Source: Pelobacter propionicus DSM 2379
Lineage (GTDB): Bacteria > Desulfobacterota > Desulfuromonadia > Geobacterales > Pseudopelobacteraceae
Direction of reading: 5' to 3'
Assembly (NCBI RefSeq): GCF_000015045.1
Contig: NC_008609.1
Span: 372,001 to 436,000 of the forward strand
DNA length: 64,000 bases
Position numbers and translations under genes: made by a program. Below, piece after piece: positions 16,914 to 24,676 of the stretch. Every line of letters begins with the position of its first letter. Positions within the stretch are counted from its first letter, which is position 1. The notes under the pieces are model-generated. The model was not told where the DNA came from and searched no databases. It saw only the letters and a list, made by a program, of their open reading frames with translations.

Positions 16914-19229
16914 ATGAAAGCGGATATGGCGTGTGGCGACAGGCTCCTGGGGATCGTGCTCGATTCTCTCCCGATTCCGGTGTTCTACAAGGATGGCCAG
17001 GGGCGCTATCTGAGCTGCAACTCTGCCTTCGAGGATTTCTTCGGCATGCCCAGGCGGCAGCTGGCCGGCACGGTGGTGGCCGATGTTTTCGACAGGGATT
17101 CCGCCCGCTTGTTCCATGAGATGGATTTGCGGCTGTACCGTAATCCTGGCAGGCAGGTGTACGAGTGCAGGATCGCCGATTTCAGGGGCCATCAACGGGA
17201 TGTTGTCGTGCACAACGCCACCTTTCCCCATTCCGGTGGCAATGAAACCGGGATCGTTGGTGCTATCCTGGATGTCACCGAGCTGAAAACGGCGGAAAAG
17301 AGCCTGGCCGGGGCGACGAGCCTGTTCCATCGTCTGTTCGATGCCATTCCCGATCTGCTCTCGGTGGTGGACCGGGATATGAGGATCGTCTACAGCAACT
17401 GGCATGGCGGGCATGAGTACGTCGCCGAACAGATCCGCTCCCGCACCCCCTTCTGCTACGACGCCTACTACCCTGGCCAGGGAGAACCGTGCGACCCCTG
17501 CCACCTGCTCGAGGTCTTCCGCACCGGGAGGTCGCTGATCACGGAGAAGCACAATCCGCACGTCGGCTATCAGGAGATCCATGCCTTCCCGGTGCGCGAC
17601 GAATCCGGCGCCATCGTCATGGCCGCCGAATACCTGCGCGACATAACCGCCCGCAAGGAGGCGGAACATGCCCTGCGCCAGGCCAATCACATGCTGGAGG
17701 CGATCATCAATGCCTCGCCCCTGGCCATCGCGGCCTTTGACACCGATGTCAGGCTGACCCTCTGGAACGATGCCGCCGAGGCCATGTTCGACTGGAAGAA
17801 GGAGGAGGTGCTCTCCAAGCCCTACCCCATCATTCCCGAAGACCGCATGGAGGAGGTGCGCAACAACATCAGGCTGATGCACGAGGGGGAGGTGTGCCGC
17901 TCTCTGGAGACGCGCCGCAAGCGCAAGGATGGCTCGCTGGTGGATGTGAGCCTCTCCACCGCAGTCATGTGCGGACCGGACGGGGCGGTGATCGGCTACA
18001 TGTCCATCATGTCCGACATTAGTGAGCGCAAGCAGGCGGTGCAGGCGCTCAAGGAGAGCGAAGAGCGCTTCCGGCGGATCTTCGAGGAGGACGAGGATGC
18101 GGCCCTGGTCCTCACCCCGGGGACCTTTTCCATCGTGGATGCCAACGTGGCTGCGGTACGCCTCTCCGGCTATTCCAGGAGAGAGCTCAGGAAGAACACG
18201 CCGGCCCTGTTTCTGGGGGCGGAGGAATTCGCCAGGTTCGGGGAAACCTTCGGGGCGCTGGGCGGGGAAAGCCCATCCCACGGCAGGCCGCGCAGGATCG
18301 ACCGCATGGATGTGGTTGACCGGAACGGCAAGCAGATGGTGACGGCGGTGCGGGGGAGGGTCTTCACCTCCCAGGGCATCCCCTACCTTTATTGCACCTT
18401 CAGGGATATCACCGAGCAACTGAGCATCAGGGAGGAGCGCAGGGGCTTCGAGGAAAAGCTGATGCAGGCCAACAAGATGGCGGCCCTGGGGACCCTGGCT
18501 TCGGGCATTGCCCACGAGATCAACAATCCCAACAACTACATCCTTTCCAGCACCCAGTTCCTGCTGGAAGCCTGGAAGGACATCGAATGGATCCTGCTGG
18601 AGTACGGCAGGGACAACGGTGACTATACCCTGGGAGGTTTGCCGGACGCCGAGGCAATTGCCGTGATTCCCCAGCTTCTGGCCAGCCTGCAGGAGGGTTC
18701 CGGACGCATACGGAACATCGTGGAGAATCTGAAGAGCTTCGCGCGCCAGGAAGACCGGCCCTGCGACGCCATGGTGGATGTGAACGTCGCGGTGCGGGCC
18801 GCCATGAACCTGCTGGGAAACCAGATCCACAAACATACCGACAGCTTTGTCTGCGATCTGGATGAGGGGGTGCCCTCCGTTCAGGGGAGCATGCAGCAGA
18901 TCGAGCAGGTAGTCATCAACCTGACCATGAATGCCCTGCAGTCGCTGCCGTACAAGAAGTGCGGAGTTTTCATCAGGACCTTCCATGACCGGGAAACGCG
19001 CCAGGTGGTCATCCAGGTCCGTGATCAGGGGAGGGGGATCCCGCCGGAGCTGCGCAAGCGCATCATGGAGCCATTTTTCACCACCAAGCAGGAGAGGGGG
19101 GGGACGGGGCTGGGCCTGTCCATCTGCTGCTCCATCGTCAAGAAACATCGCGGCACGCTGGACTGCCAGCCGTCCGCCGAAGGGGGCACGGTTTTCAGCG
19201 TCAGGCTGCCCGCCTCGGGAGCCGTGTGA
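16914..19229 (+). CDS. hybrid multi-PAS sensor histidine kinase
   Basis: This 771-residue soluble kinase has four PAS domains (about residues 10-125, 135-250, 255-380 and 385-510), a HisKA dimerisation helix with phospho-His534 in GIAHEINNPNN, and a C-terminal HATPase domain (VINLTMNALQSLP N-box, DQGRGIPPEL, GGTGLGLSIC). No transmembrane segments or receiver domain are present, so it senses a cytoplasmic signal. The second PAS carries a Cys cluster (CYDAYYPGQGEPCDPCHLLE), seen in many PAS domains of metal- or redox-associated kinases. The ATG at 16914 has GGAGG 5 bp upstream, so the earlier ATG at 16872 is less likely. It overlaps the response regulator start and is surely its cognate kinase. 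Confidence 0.9.
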   Translation: MKADMACGDRLLGIVLDSLPIPVFYKDGQGRYLSCNSAFEDFFGMPRRQLAGTVVADVFDRDSARLFHEMDLRLYRNPGRQVYECRIADFRGHQRDVVVHNATFPHSGGNETGIVGAILDVTELKTAEKSLAGATSLFHRLFDAIPDLLSVVDRDMRIVYSNWHGGHEYVAEQIRSRTPFCYDAYYPGQGEPCDPCHLLEVFRTGRSLITEKHNPHVGYQEIHAFPVRDESGAIVMAAEYLRDITARKEAEHALRQANHMLEAIINASPLAIAAFDTDVRLTLWNDAAEAMFDWKKEEVLSKPYPIIPEDRMEEVRNNIRLMHEGEVCRSLETRRKRKDGSLVDVSLSTAVMCGPDGAVIGYMSIMSDISERKQAVQALKESEERFRRIFEEDEDAALVLTPGTFSIVDANVAAVRLSGYSRRELRKNTPALFLGAEEFARFGETFGALGGESPSHGRPRRIDRMDVVDRNGKQMVTAVRGRVFTSQGIPYLYCTFRDITEQLSIREERRGFEEKLMQANKMAALGTLASGIAHEINNPNNYILSSTQFLLEAWKDIEWILLEYGRDNGDYTLGGLPDAEAIAVIPQLLASLQEGSGRIRNIVENLKSFARQEDRPCDAMVDVNVAVRAAMNLLGNQIHKHTDSFVCDLDEGVPSVQGSMQQIEQVVINLTMNALQSLPYKKCGVFIRTFHDRETRQVVIQVRDQGRGIPPELRKRIMEPFFTTKQERGGTGLGLSICCSIVKKHRGTLDCQPSAEGGTVFSVRLPASGAV

Positions 19230-20647
19230 TGAACGGCCCCTGCGGAAAGATCCTGCTGGTGGATGACGAGCAGAGCATCCTGCTCACCTCGGGCACCCTG
19301 CTGCGCAGTGCCGGCATACGTGACGTGCTGACTCTTGACGATGCCAGAAAGGTGCTTCCTCTGCTTGAACGGGAACGGGTGGACGTGATCGTCCTGGACC
19401 TGTTCATGCCCTTTGTTTCCGGGAAGGAGTTGCTGGCGGAGATCGCCCAGGAGTATCCCCAGATCCCCCTGCTGGTCATGACCGCAGCCGATGAGCTGGA
19501 AACTGCGGTGGAGTGCATGAAGGCCGGTGCCTTCGACTATCTGGTCAAGCCGGTGGAACGCTCGCGCTTCATCTCCAGCGTCACCAAGGCCTTGGAGATC
19601 TGCAGCCTCAGGAAACAGATGGACGATCTCCGGGATCACCTGCTGCATGGCAGGTTGGAGCAGCCCTCGGTGTTTTCAGCCATCATCACCGCCAGCGAAA
19701 AGATGACCACTATCTTCCAGTACGCGGAGGTGGTGGCCCGTTCCAGCGAGCCGATGCTGATCACCGGCGAGACCGGCGTGGGCAAGGAGTTGGTTGCCAG
19801 GGCGGTGCATGATGCCAGCGGACTAAAGGGGAGTTTCGTGCCGGTGAACGTGGCAGCCCTGGATGACGCACTGTTCTCCGATACACTGTTCGGGCACCGC
19901 AAGGGCGCCTTCACCGGCGCAAGCACACCGCGGGAGGGGATGATCGCCCAGGCCTCCGGCGGTACGCTGCTCCTGGATGAGATCGGGGACCTGAGGCAGC
20001 CGTCCCAGGTCAAGCTCCTCAGGCTCTTGCAGGAGCGGGAGTATTACCCCGTGGGTTCCGATGTCCCCCGCAAGAACAACGCCCGCATCATCGCCGTCAC
20101 CAACCGCTCCCTGCGGGACATGGTGGCGGCCGGCGCGTTCCGCAAGGACCTCTACTATCGCCTCTGCGCTCACCATGTGGAGATTCCCCCCCTGCGCGAG
20201 CGGCGGGAAGATCTCCCGCTGCTTCTGGATCACTTCCTGGAGAAGGGCTCCCTGGCCTTGGGCGTAAAGAAGCCGGCGATTCCCCCCCAGTCGCTTCCGC
20301 TGCTGGCCTCCTATTCCTTCCCTGGCAATGTGCGGGAACTGGAGGCCATGGTGTGCGATGCAATTGCCCGCCACCGTTCGGGCATGCTCTCCCTGGACAG
20401 CTTCAGGCGCTGCATGCGCGAGGGGCAGGCCATGGGGACACAACCGGGCGCCGAAGCGGCGGCATCCCGGCGGGCGTTGTGGGATCAGTTTTCCGCGCTT
20501 CCTTCCCTCAGGGAGGCGGAGAGCTTTTTGATCAGGGAAGCCCTGAAGCGGTCGGAGGGAAACCAGGGTATCGCCGCGGCGCTTCTGGGAATCTCCCGCA
20601 CCGCCCTGAATAAACGGCTGAAACGGGAACCTGGCCTGGTCCCCTGA
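19229..20647 (+). CDS. sigma-54-dependent response regulator (NtrC family)
   Basis: This 472-residue activator has a receiver domain with phospho-acceptor Asp57 (VIVLDLFMP), an AAA+ sigma-54 interaction domain with Walker A GETGVGKE at 180-187 and GAFTGA at 226-231, the C-terminal FPGNVRELEAM motif, and a Fis-type helix-turn-helix at the end (RSEGNQGIAAALLGISRTAL). It is complete and should activate RNA polymerase-sigma54 when phosphorylated by the kinase encoded just upstream. The ATG shares bases with the kinase stop (TGATG). Directly after its stop lie two inverted repeats and a sigma-54-like promoter, the likely targets. Confidence 0.93.
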   Translation: MNGPCGKILLVDDEQSILLTSGTLLRSAGIRDVLTLDDARKVLPLLERERVDVIVLDLFMPFVSGKELLAEIAQEYPQIPLLVMTAADELETAVECMKAGAFDYLVKPVERSRFISSVTKALEICSLRKQMDDLRDHLLHGRLEQPSVFSAIITASEKMTTIFQYAEVVARSSEPMLITGETGVGKELVARAVHDASGLKGSFVPVNVAALDDALFSDTLFGHRKGAFTGASTPREGMIAQASGGTLLLDEIGDLRQPSQVKLLRLLQEREYYPVGSDVPRKNNARIIAVTNRSLRDMVAAGAFRKDLYYRLCAHHVEIPPLRERREDLPLLLDHFLEKGSLALGVKKPAIPPQSLPLLASYSFPGNVRELEAMVCDAIARHRSGMLSLDSFRRCMREGQAMGTQPGAEAAASRRALWDQFSALPSLREAESFLIREALKRSEGNQGIAAALLGISRTALNKRLKREPGLVP

Positions 20648-20650
20648 CCC

Positions 20651-20668
20651 CTGTGCTTTTTTTCACAG
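20651..20668 (+). promoter_or_regulatory. Inverted repeat, candidate activator site 1
   Basis: CTGTG-N8-CACAG is a perfect 5-bp inverted repeat with an 8-bp T-rich spacer. It starts 4 bp after the response regulator stop codon and lies about 160 bp upstream of the candidate sigma-54 promoter, the normal distance for an enhancer-type site. The binding protein is inferred to be the adjacent NtrC-family regulator. Confidence 0.5.
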
Positions 20669-20737
20669 CAGGGACAATCGCCACAGCCCCGTCGGTTCCC
20701 CTGCCGCCGGCATCGGCGCGGCTCCGTTCGCCGGCGA

Positions 20738-20753
20738 TGTGCTCTTTTTCACA
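20738..20753 (+). promoter_or_regulatory. Inverted repeat, candidate activator site 2
   Basis: TGTG-N8-CACA repeats the core of site 1, with nearly identical spacer (GCTCTTTTT against GCTTTTTTT). The two centres are 86 bp apart, close to eight helical turns, so both would face the same side of the helix. This spacing and sequence match supports a paired enhancer for one regulator. Confidence 0.5.
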
Positions 20754-20815
20754 CCCGTTCCGCTGCGCCGAGCCTGTAATGGCCCGAATTGCGGCGTGAT
20801 TGTTTTTGGGGAAAG

Positions 20816-20831
20816 CGGCACGGCTTGTGCT
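20816..20831 (+). promoter_or_regulatory. Candidate sigma-54 promoter of the 74-residue protein gene
   Basis: CGGCACGGCTTGTGCT has GG at 20817-20818 and GC at 20829-20830, exactly 10 bp apart, and GGCAC in the -24 element. The -12 element is TGTGC rather than TTTGC. The predicted start of transcription is near 20842, giving a leader of about 208 nt. The two upstream inverted repeats and the adjacent sigma-54 activator strengthen the call. Confidence 0.5.
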
Positions 20832-21049
20832 TTTATGCAGGGTACATCCTGAACGAACGCATTCTCCGCCATGAGAGAAACCTATGTGTGACGCAACAGG
20901 GCTGACATCGGACAGTGAGGCTTCGTATCAGTCGTTTTTGCGAGTACATTCATCAGCGAGGGGGTGAGAGCGTCTTTTTATTGCATGCGTGCTGGCCCGG
21001 ACAGTGGTCTGTTTTTCATAACAATTCCCTTGCACAGGAGGATATCACC

Positions 21050-21274
21050 ATGGCAACCACGAAAAAGATGGTTGATGCAATTCCTTCCCCCGTCGCGCTG
21101 ATGGGGATCGCTTCACCGGAACTGGTCGACGATGAAATGAAAATGAAGGCGCGCGGCACGAAAAGCCGCGGTAACGGCAAGGCGCTGTCCAAGGCCGCGT
21201 GCAGCACCATCTATCAGTCCCATCAGTGTGATATGGCTGTTACGGATGTTGATCCCAAGATCGTTCTTCTCTGA
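21050..21274 (+). CDS. 74-residue protein of unknown function
   Basis: This small ORF begins MATTKKMVDAIPSPVALMGI after a strong ribosome-binding site (CAGGAGG, 7 bp before the ATG). It has no signal peptide or membrane segment. The N-terminal third is hydrophobic and Pro-containing, the centre is rich in Lys, Arg and Gly (MKARGTKSRGNGK), and the C-terminus holds two Cys in ACSTIYQSHQC followed by an acidic tail ending DPKIVLL. I do not recognise the family. It is the only gene behind the sigma-54-type promoter next to the two-component system, so it is its most likely target. A peptide precursor, a small regulator or a particle-associated protein are all open. No peptide-modifying enzyme is nearby. 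Confidence 0.6.
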   Translation: MATTKKMVDAIPSPVALMGIASPELVDDEMKMKARGTKSRGNGKALSKAACSTIYQSHQCDMAVTDVDPKIVLL

Positions 21275-21583
21275 TTCGTTACCGCAGCGAGAACCGGTAT
21301 TCATGACAGGCGAGCCAGGGAGGCGGGCCGCGATTCTTCCGACAGGGGATCACGGCCTGCTTCGCGTCTGGGATCCGGGCAATGGCGCGCCTCCCGCCGC
21401 CAGTTGGACTCCACTACCAGCAGCATCTGCTTTCCATCTCCTCCCGTCGAGCCCCATCCAGCATGCTGAGGCATGTGCGCTGGCCTGCAGCCACGGATGT
21501 TTCGCAAAAACAGCCCATTATTTCGTTTGACTCACAAAGGGGAAACAAGGTAGGTTGAACTCCCACTACTCCGGAGTTTCCGC
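21275..21583 (+). other. Intergenic region before plsC
   Basis: This 309 bp stretch shows no supported gene. A weak promoter-like pair (TTGACT at 21527-21532, TAGGTT at 21551-21556, 18 bp spacer) lies upstream of plsC. A short open frame (21303-21530) exists but has no ribosome-binding site and unconvincing composition. Confidence 0.3.
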
Positions 21584-22288
21584 ATGGTTCGCGCGTACCT
21601 GTTTCTGTCGCTGTTTATCCCATTCACCTTTTTCTGCGCGCTGAGCGCGCTGCTTGGTACGCTGCTGGATGCCAGCGGCAGGGTCTTTTCCGCCCATGCC
21701 CGCTTCTGGGGGCGCGGCTCCCTTTTTCTGGCCGGTACACGGGTCAGGCTGACCGGTGTCGAGCATCTTCCTTCCGGGCCGGTCATTTTCATGAGCAATC
21801 ACCAGAGCGGCTTCGACATACCGACCCTGCTGGCGGTTCTGCCGCTGGAGACCTGCTGGATCGCCAAGAAAGAGCTGTTCGACATTCCGGTGTTCGGGAG
21901 CGCCATGGGGCGCGGCGGCTATATCCCGCTGGACCGTCGCGATGCCCACCGGGCATTGAAGAGCCTGGAGATGGCCGTCAAGGTCGTCCGCTCCGGAAGG
22001 AGTCTGCTCATTTTCCCCGAGGGTACCCGCTCCATGGATTTTCGGCTGCTCCCCTTCAAGCGGGGCGGCTTCAAACTTGCGCTCCAGGCTGGAGTGCCGG
22101 TGGTACCGCTAACCATCAACGGCAGCGGCCGGGTGAATCCGGCTGGCAGCATCCGGCTCTACCCCGGCCGGATTTCCGTTACCCTGCACCGGCCGATCAT
22201 GCCGCCAGCCGGTTTTTCTCGTGCCCAAGCCGAAGTCCTGTTGCGGGAACGGGTGCATGATGCCATTTCATCGGTGCTGGAGATCTGA
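21584..22288 (+). CDS. plsC: 1-acyl-sn-glycerol-3-phosphate acyltransferase
   Basis: This 234-residue enzyme transfers an acyl group to lysophosphatidic acid to make phosphatidic acid in membrane phospholipid synthesis. An N-terminal hydrophobic segment (residues 3-25) anchors it to the inner membrane. The catalytic NHxxxxD motif is NHQSGFD with His73 and Asp78. The substrate-binding FPEGTRS motif and the VPVVPLTING block follow, in the usual order. Length is normal. It is followed 3 bp later by a small membrane-protein gene and probably co-transcribed with it and the next two genes. Confidence 0.92.
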   Translation: MVRAYLFLSLFIPFTFFCALSALLGTLLDASGRVFSAHARFWGRGSLFLAGTRVRLTGVEHLPSGPVIFMSNHQSGFDIPTLLAVLPLETCWIAKKELFDIPVFGSAMGRGGYIPLDRRDAHRALKSLEMAVKVVRSGRSLLIFPEGTRSMDFRLLPFKRGGFKLALQAGVPVVPLTINGSGRVNPAGSIRLYPGRISVTLHRPIMPPAGFSRAQAEVLLRERVHDAISSVLEI

Positions 22289-22291
22289 CGC

Positions 22292-22477
22292 ATGCATGCC
22301 GGATTACTCTACATTCCGTTGGTCCTCGCCGGTCTGGCCGCCATTGCCTGGGGGCTTCCGGCGGCGCACCGCCTGCGCCCTCCCCTGGACATCTGCGCCG
22401 CGCTCTTGGTCATGGCCGGCGTGATACTGAGTGTTCTGGGGGTTTTACTGATGGTCATTCCCCATTTCTTCGGGTGA
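22292..22477 (+). CDS. small two-helix membrane protein
   Basis: This 61-residue ORF encodes two hydrophobic segments (about residues 5-25 and 33-57) separated by a short charged loop (HRLRPP). It starts 3 bp after plsC and ends 4 bp before the next gene, so it is embedded in an operon. I do not recognise a family. An inner-membrane location is clear from composition, but function is unknown. Confidence 0.65.
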   Translation: MHAGLLYIPLVLAGLAAIAWGLPAAHRLRPPLDICAALLVMAGVILSVLGVLLMVIPHFFG

Positions 22478-22481
22478 AACA

Positions 22482-22883
22482 ATGTCTGAACGCATTAAGA
22501 GTATTCTGGTCAACGGCGTGGTGATGGCGCTTATTTGCCTGGTGCTGTTCGTGGCCGGAACCTGGTGGCGCATGCGGACCCAGTTCAACCTGGGCGAGGA
22601 AGCCTTCCGGCGGGGAGACTTCAGCGGCGCCGTGGCGGGTTATGAATCAGCCCTGCACATGTACCTTCCCGGTCACCCGGCCATGGACAGGACTGCACGC
22701 CGGCTCTGGGAGATGGGGGAGTCCAATGAACGCCAGGGTGACCTGAGCCGTGCCCTGATCGCCTACCGCGCCCTGCGGAGTTCCTACTATGCGGTTCGCT
22801 GGTTGCGGCAACCGGGACAGGAGTGGATTGCGCGCTGCGACAGGAAGATCGCTGCCCTGGCGCCGCTCCAGATCGAGAGATAA
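22482..22883 (+). CDS. membrane-anchored TPR-like protein
   Basis: This 133-residue protein has one N-terminal transmembrane helix (residues 9-27) and a soluble part with tetratricopeptide-like helices: FNLGEEAFRRGDFSGAVAGYESAL followed by MGESNERQGDLSRALIAYRAL, each about 34 residues. Such proteins usually act as scaffolds for partner proteins at the membrane. It is 4 bp downstream of the small membrane protein and upstream of the RNase J gene. No enzymatic motif is present. Confidence 0.7.
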   Translation: MSERIKSILVNGVVMALICLVLFVAGTWWRMRTQFNLGEEAFRRGDFSGAVAGYESALHMYLPGHPAMDRTARRLWEMGESNERQGDLSRALIAYRALRSSYYAVRWLRQPGQEWIARCDRKIAALAPLQIER

Positions 22884-22951
22884 CAGCCCCTTTACGGAAC
22901 AGCCGGCGGGAGACCGCGCAGGCGATGTCCCGGGGCAGGAAAGATGACACC

Positions 22952-24634
22952 ATGAATGATAATGATTTCAACGAAAACACCGATCCCCTGCGGATCATCC
23001 CCCTGGGTGGGCTGGGTGAGATAGGCCTGAACATGATGGCCTACGAGTGCGGCGGCGACATCCTCATCGTCGACTGCGGGCTCATGTTCCCCGAGCCGGA
23101 CATGCTGGGGATCGACTACGTCATCCCGGACATCGGCTGGCTGCGCGAGCGCGCCGGCCGCGTGCGTGGCATCTGTCTGACCCATGGCCACGAGGACCAC
23201 ATCGGCGCGCTTCCCTTCGTGTTGCAGGAACTGAACGTACCGCTCTTTGGCACGGCCCTGACGCTTGGGTTTGTGAACGAGAAGCTGCGCGAGTACAAAC
23301 TGGACGATCTGGTGGAGCTGGTCACCGTCAGGCCCCGTCAGAGCGTGGATCTGGGCTGCTTCCGGGTCGAATTTCTGCGGGTTGCCCACTCGGTGGTTGA
23401 TGGCTGCGCCCTGGCCATCACCACGCCTGAGGGGGTCGTGATCCATACCGGCGACTTCAAGATCGACCAGACGCCGGTGGACGGTCAGCTGACCGATCTG
23501 GCCTCCCTTTCCCGCTACGCTGAGGCCGGGGTGCTGGCGCTCCTGTCCGATTCCACCAACGTGGAACGGGAAGGATTCACCCTCTCGGAGAAGTACGTGG
23601 GCGAGGCATTCGCCGAGATCTTCCCCAAATGCCCGGGACGGATCATCGTGGCCGCCTTCTCCAGCAGCATTCACCGGGTGCAGCAGGTGGTGGACGTGGC
23701 CGTTGCCCATGGACGCAAGATCCTGCTCAATGGCCGCTCCATGATCGCCAACGTGCGCATCGCCCGTCAGCTGGGCTACCTGACCATCTCCGACAGCGAC
23801 CTGATGGACCTGAAAGAGCTGGGCCACCTGTCGCCCGAGCAGGTCTGCATCATCTCCACCGGCAGCCAGGGGGAGCCGATGAGCGCCCTGACCCGCATCG
23901 CCATGGATGACCATAAGCAGATCAAGCTGGAAAAAGGGGATACGGTGATCCTCTCCTCGCGGGTGATCCCCGGCAACGAGCGCACCATCTCCGAGCTGAT
24001 CAACCACCTTTACCGCCGCGGCGCCGAGGTCTTCCACGAAAAGGTCTCCGAGGTGCATGTCTCCGGCCACGCCAGCCAGGAGGAGCTTAAGCTGATGCTC
24101 AACACGGTGCGTCCGCGCTTCTTCATCCCGATCCACGGCGAGTACCGCCATCTGGTCAAGCACATCCAGCTGGCCCGCAAGGTCGGTATTCCCGAGGAAC
24201 GCTGCATTCTGGCCACGAACGGTGATGTGGTCGCGTTCTACGCCGATACGGCCGCCATCGTGGAAAAGATCGATTCGGGGCGGGTGTTCGTGGACGGCAA
24301 GGGGGTCGGCGATGTGGGCAATGTGGTGCTTAAGGACCGCAAACATCTCTCCGAAGATGGCATGGTGGTGGTTATCATCGGCATCAACCAGTCCTCCGGT
24401 GCCCTGATTTACGGGCCTGATATCGTGTCGCGCGGTTTTGTCTTCGAGGACGAGAGCCAGGATTACCTGGAGACCAGTCGTGCCGTCGTCTTGGAGGCAT
24501 TGGACGAACTGAACGACGAGATGCGCTGCGACAGCGAAGAGGTGAAGCAGGCCGTGCGCCAGGCGCTGCGCCGGTTTTTCAAGAAGAGCATCGAGCGGCG
24601 GCCGGTGATCCTGCCGGTGATCATGGAGATGTAG
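22952..24634 (+). CDS. rnj: ribonuclease J
   Basis: This 560-residue metallo-beta-lactamase/beta-CASP nuclease processes and degrades RNA, with 5'-exonuclease and endonuclease activity in the family. The zinc-binding HxHxDH motif is THGHEDH (His78, His80, Asp82, His83). The beta-CASP segment contains LLSDSTNVEREGFTLSE and STGSQGEPMSALTR, and the C-terminal domain is intact. The start is uncertain: the ATG at 22952 gives a typical N-terminus (DPLRIIPLGGLGEIGLNMM), while ATG 22925 would add nine residues. RNase J in a Gram-negative is consistent with a deltaproteobacterium. Confidence 0.93.
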   Translation: MNDNDFNENTDPLRIIPLGGLGEIGLNMMAYECGGDILIVDCGLMFPEPDMLGIDYVIPDIGWLRERAGRVRGICLTHGHEDHIGALPFVLQELNVPLFGTALTLGFVNEKLREYKLDDLVELVTVRPRQSVDLGCFRVEFLRVAHSVVDGCALAITTPEGVVIHTGDFKIDQTPVDGQLTDLASLSRYAEAGVLALLSDSTNVEREGFTLSEKYVGEAFAEIFPKCPGRIIVAAFSSSIHRVQQVVDVAVAHGRKILLNGRSMIANVRIARQLGYLTISDSDLMDLKELGHLSPEQVCIISTGSQGEPMSALTRIAMDDHKQIKLEKGDTVILSSRVIPGNERTISELINHLYRRGAEVFHEKVSEVHVSGHASQEELKLMLNTVRPRFFIPIHGEYRHLVKHIQLARKVGIPEERCILATNGDVVAFYADTAAIVEKIDSGRVFVDGKGVGDVGNVVLKDRKHLSEDGMVVVIIGINQSSGALIYGPDIVSRGFVFEDESQDYLETSRAVVLEALDELNDEMRCDSEEVKQAVRQALRRFFKKSIERRPVILPVIMEM

Positions 24635-24676
24635 GCCCGGCCGCTGGCGGGAATTATTGAATTACATGGGGTATGT

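Larger units (their letters stand above)
20648..21049 (+). promoter_or_regulatory. Regulatory region between sigma-54 response regulator and small-protein gene
   Basis: This 402 bp non-coding stretch holds two TGTG-N8-CACA inverted repeats (20651-20668 and 20738-20753), a sigma-54-type promoter (20816-20831), and an untranslated leader of about 200 bp ending in a good ribosome-binding site (AGGAGG at 21037-21042 region) before the 74-residue ORF. No convincing ORF lies within it on either strand, and no T-tailed terminator follows the response regulator gene. Confidence 0.5.

Noticed and set aside
16791-19148. 785-residue open frame antisense to the histidine kinase
   Set aside because: It is a shadow of the GC-rich kinase gene. 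Its protein is low-complexity and matches no family, while the plus strand has clear PAS, HisKA and HATPase motifs.
21050-21274. Calling the 74-residue protein a RiPP precursor outright
   Set aside because: There is no radical SAM, YcaO, LanM or similar modifying enzyme, and no peptidase or exporter beside it. The evidence supports only an unknown small protein.
21303-21530. Possible short ORF between the 74-residue gene and plsC
   Set aside because: No ribosome-binding site, odd Ala/Pro/His-rich composition and no family match.
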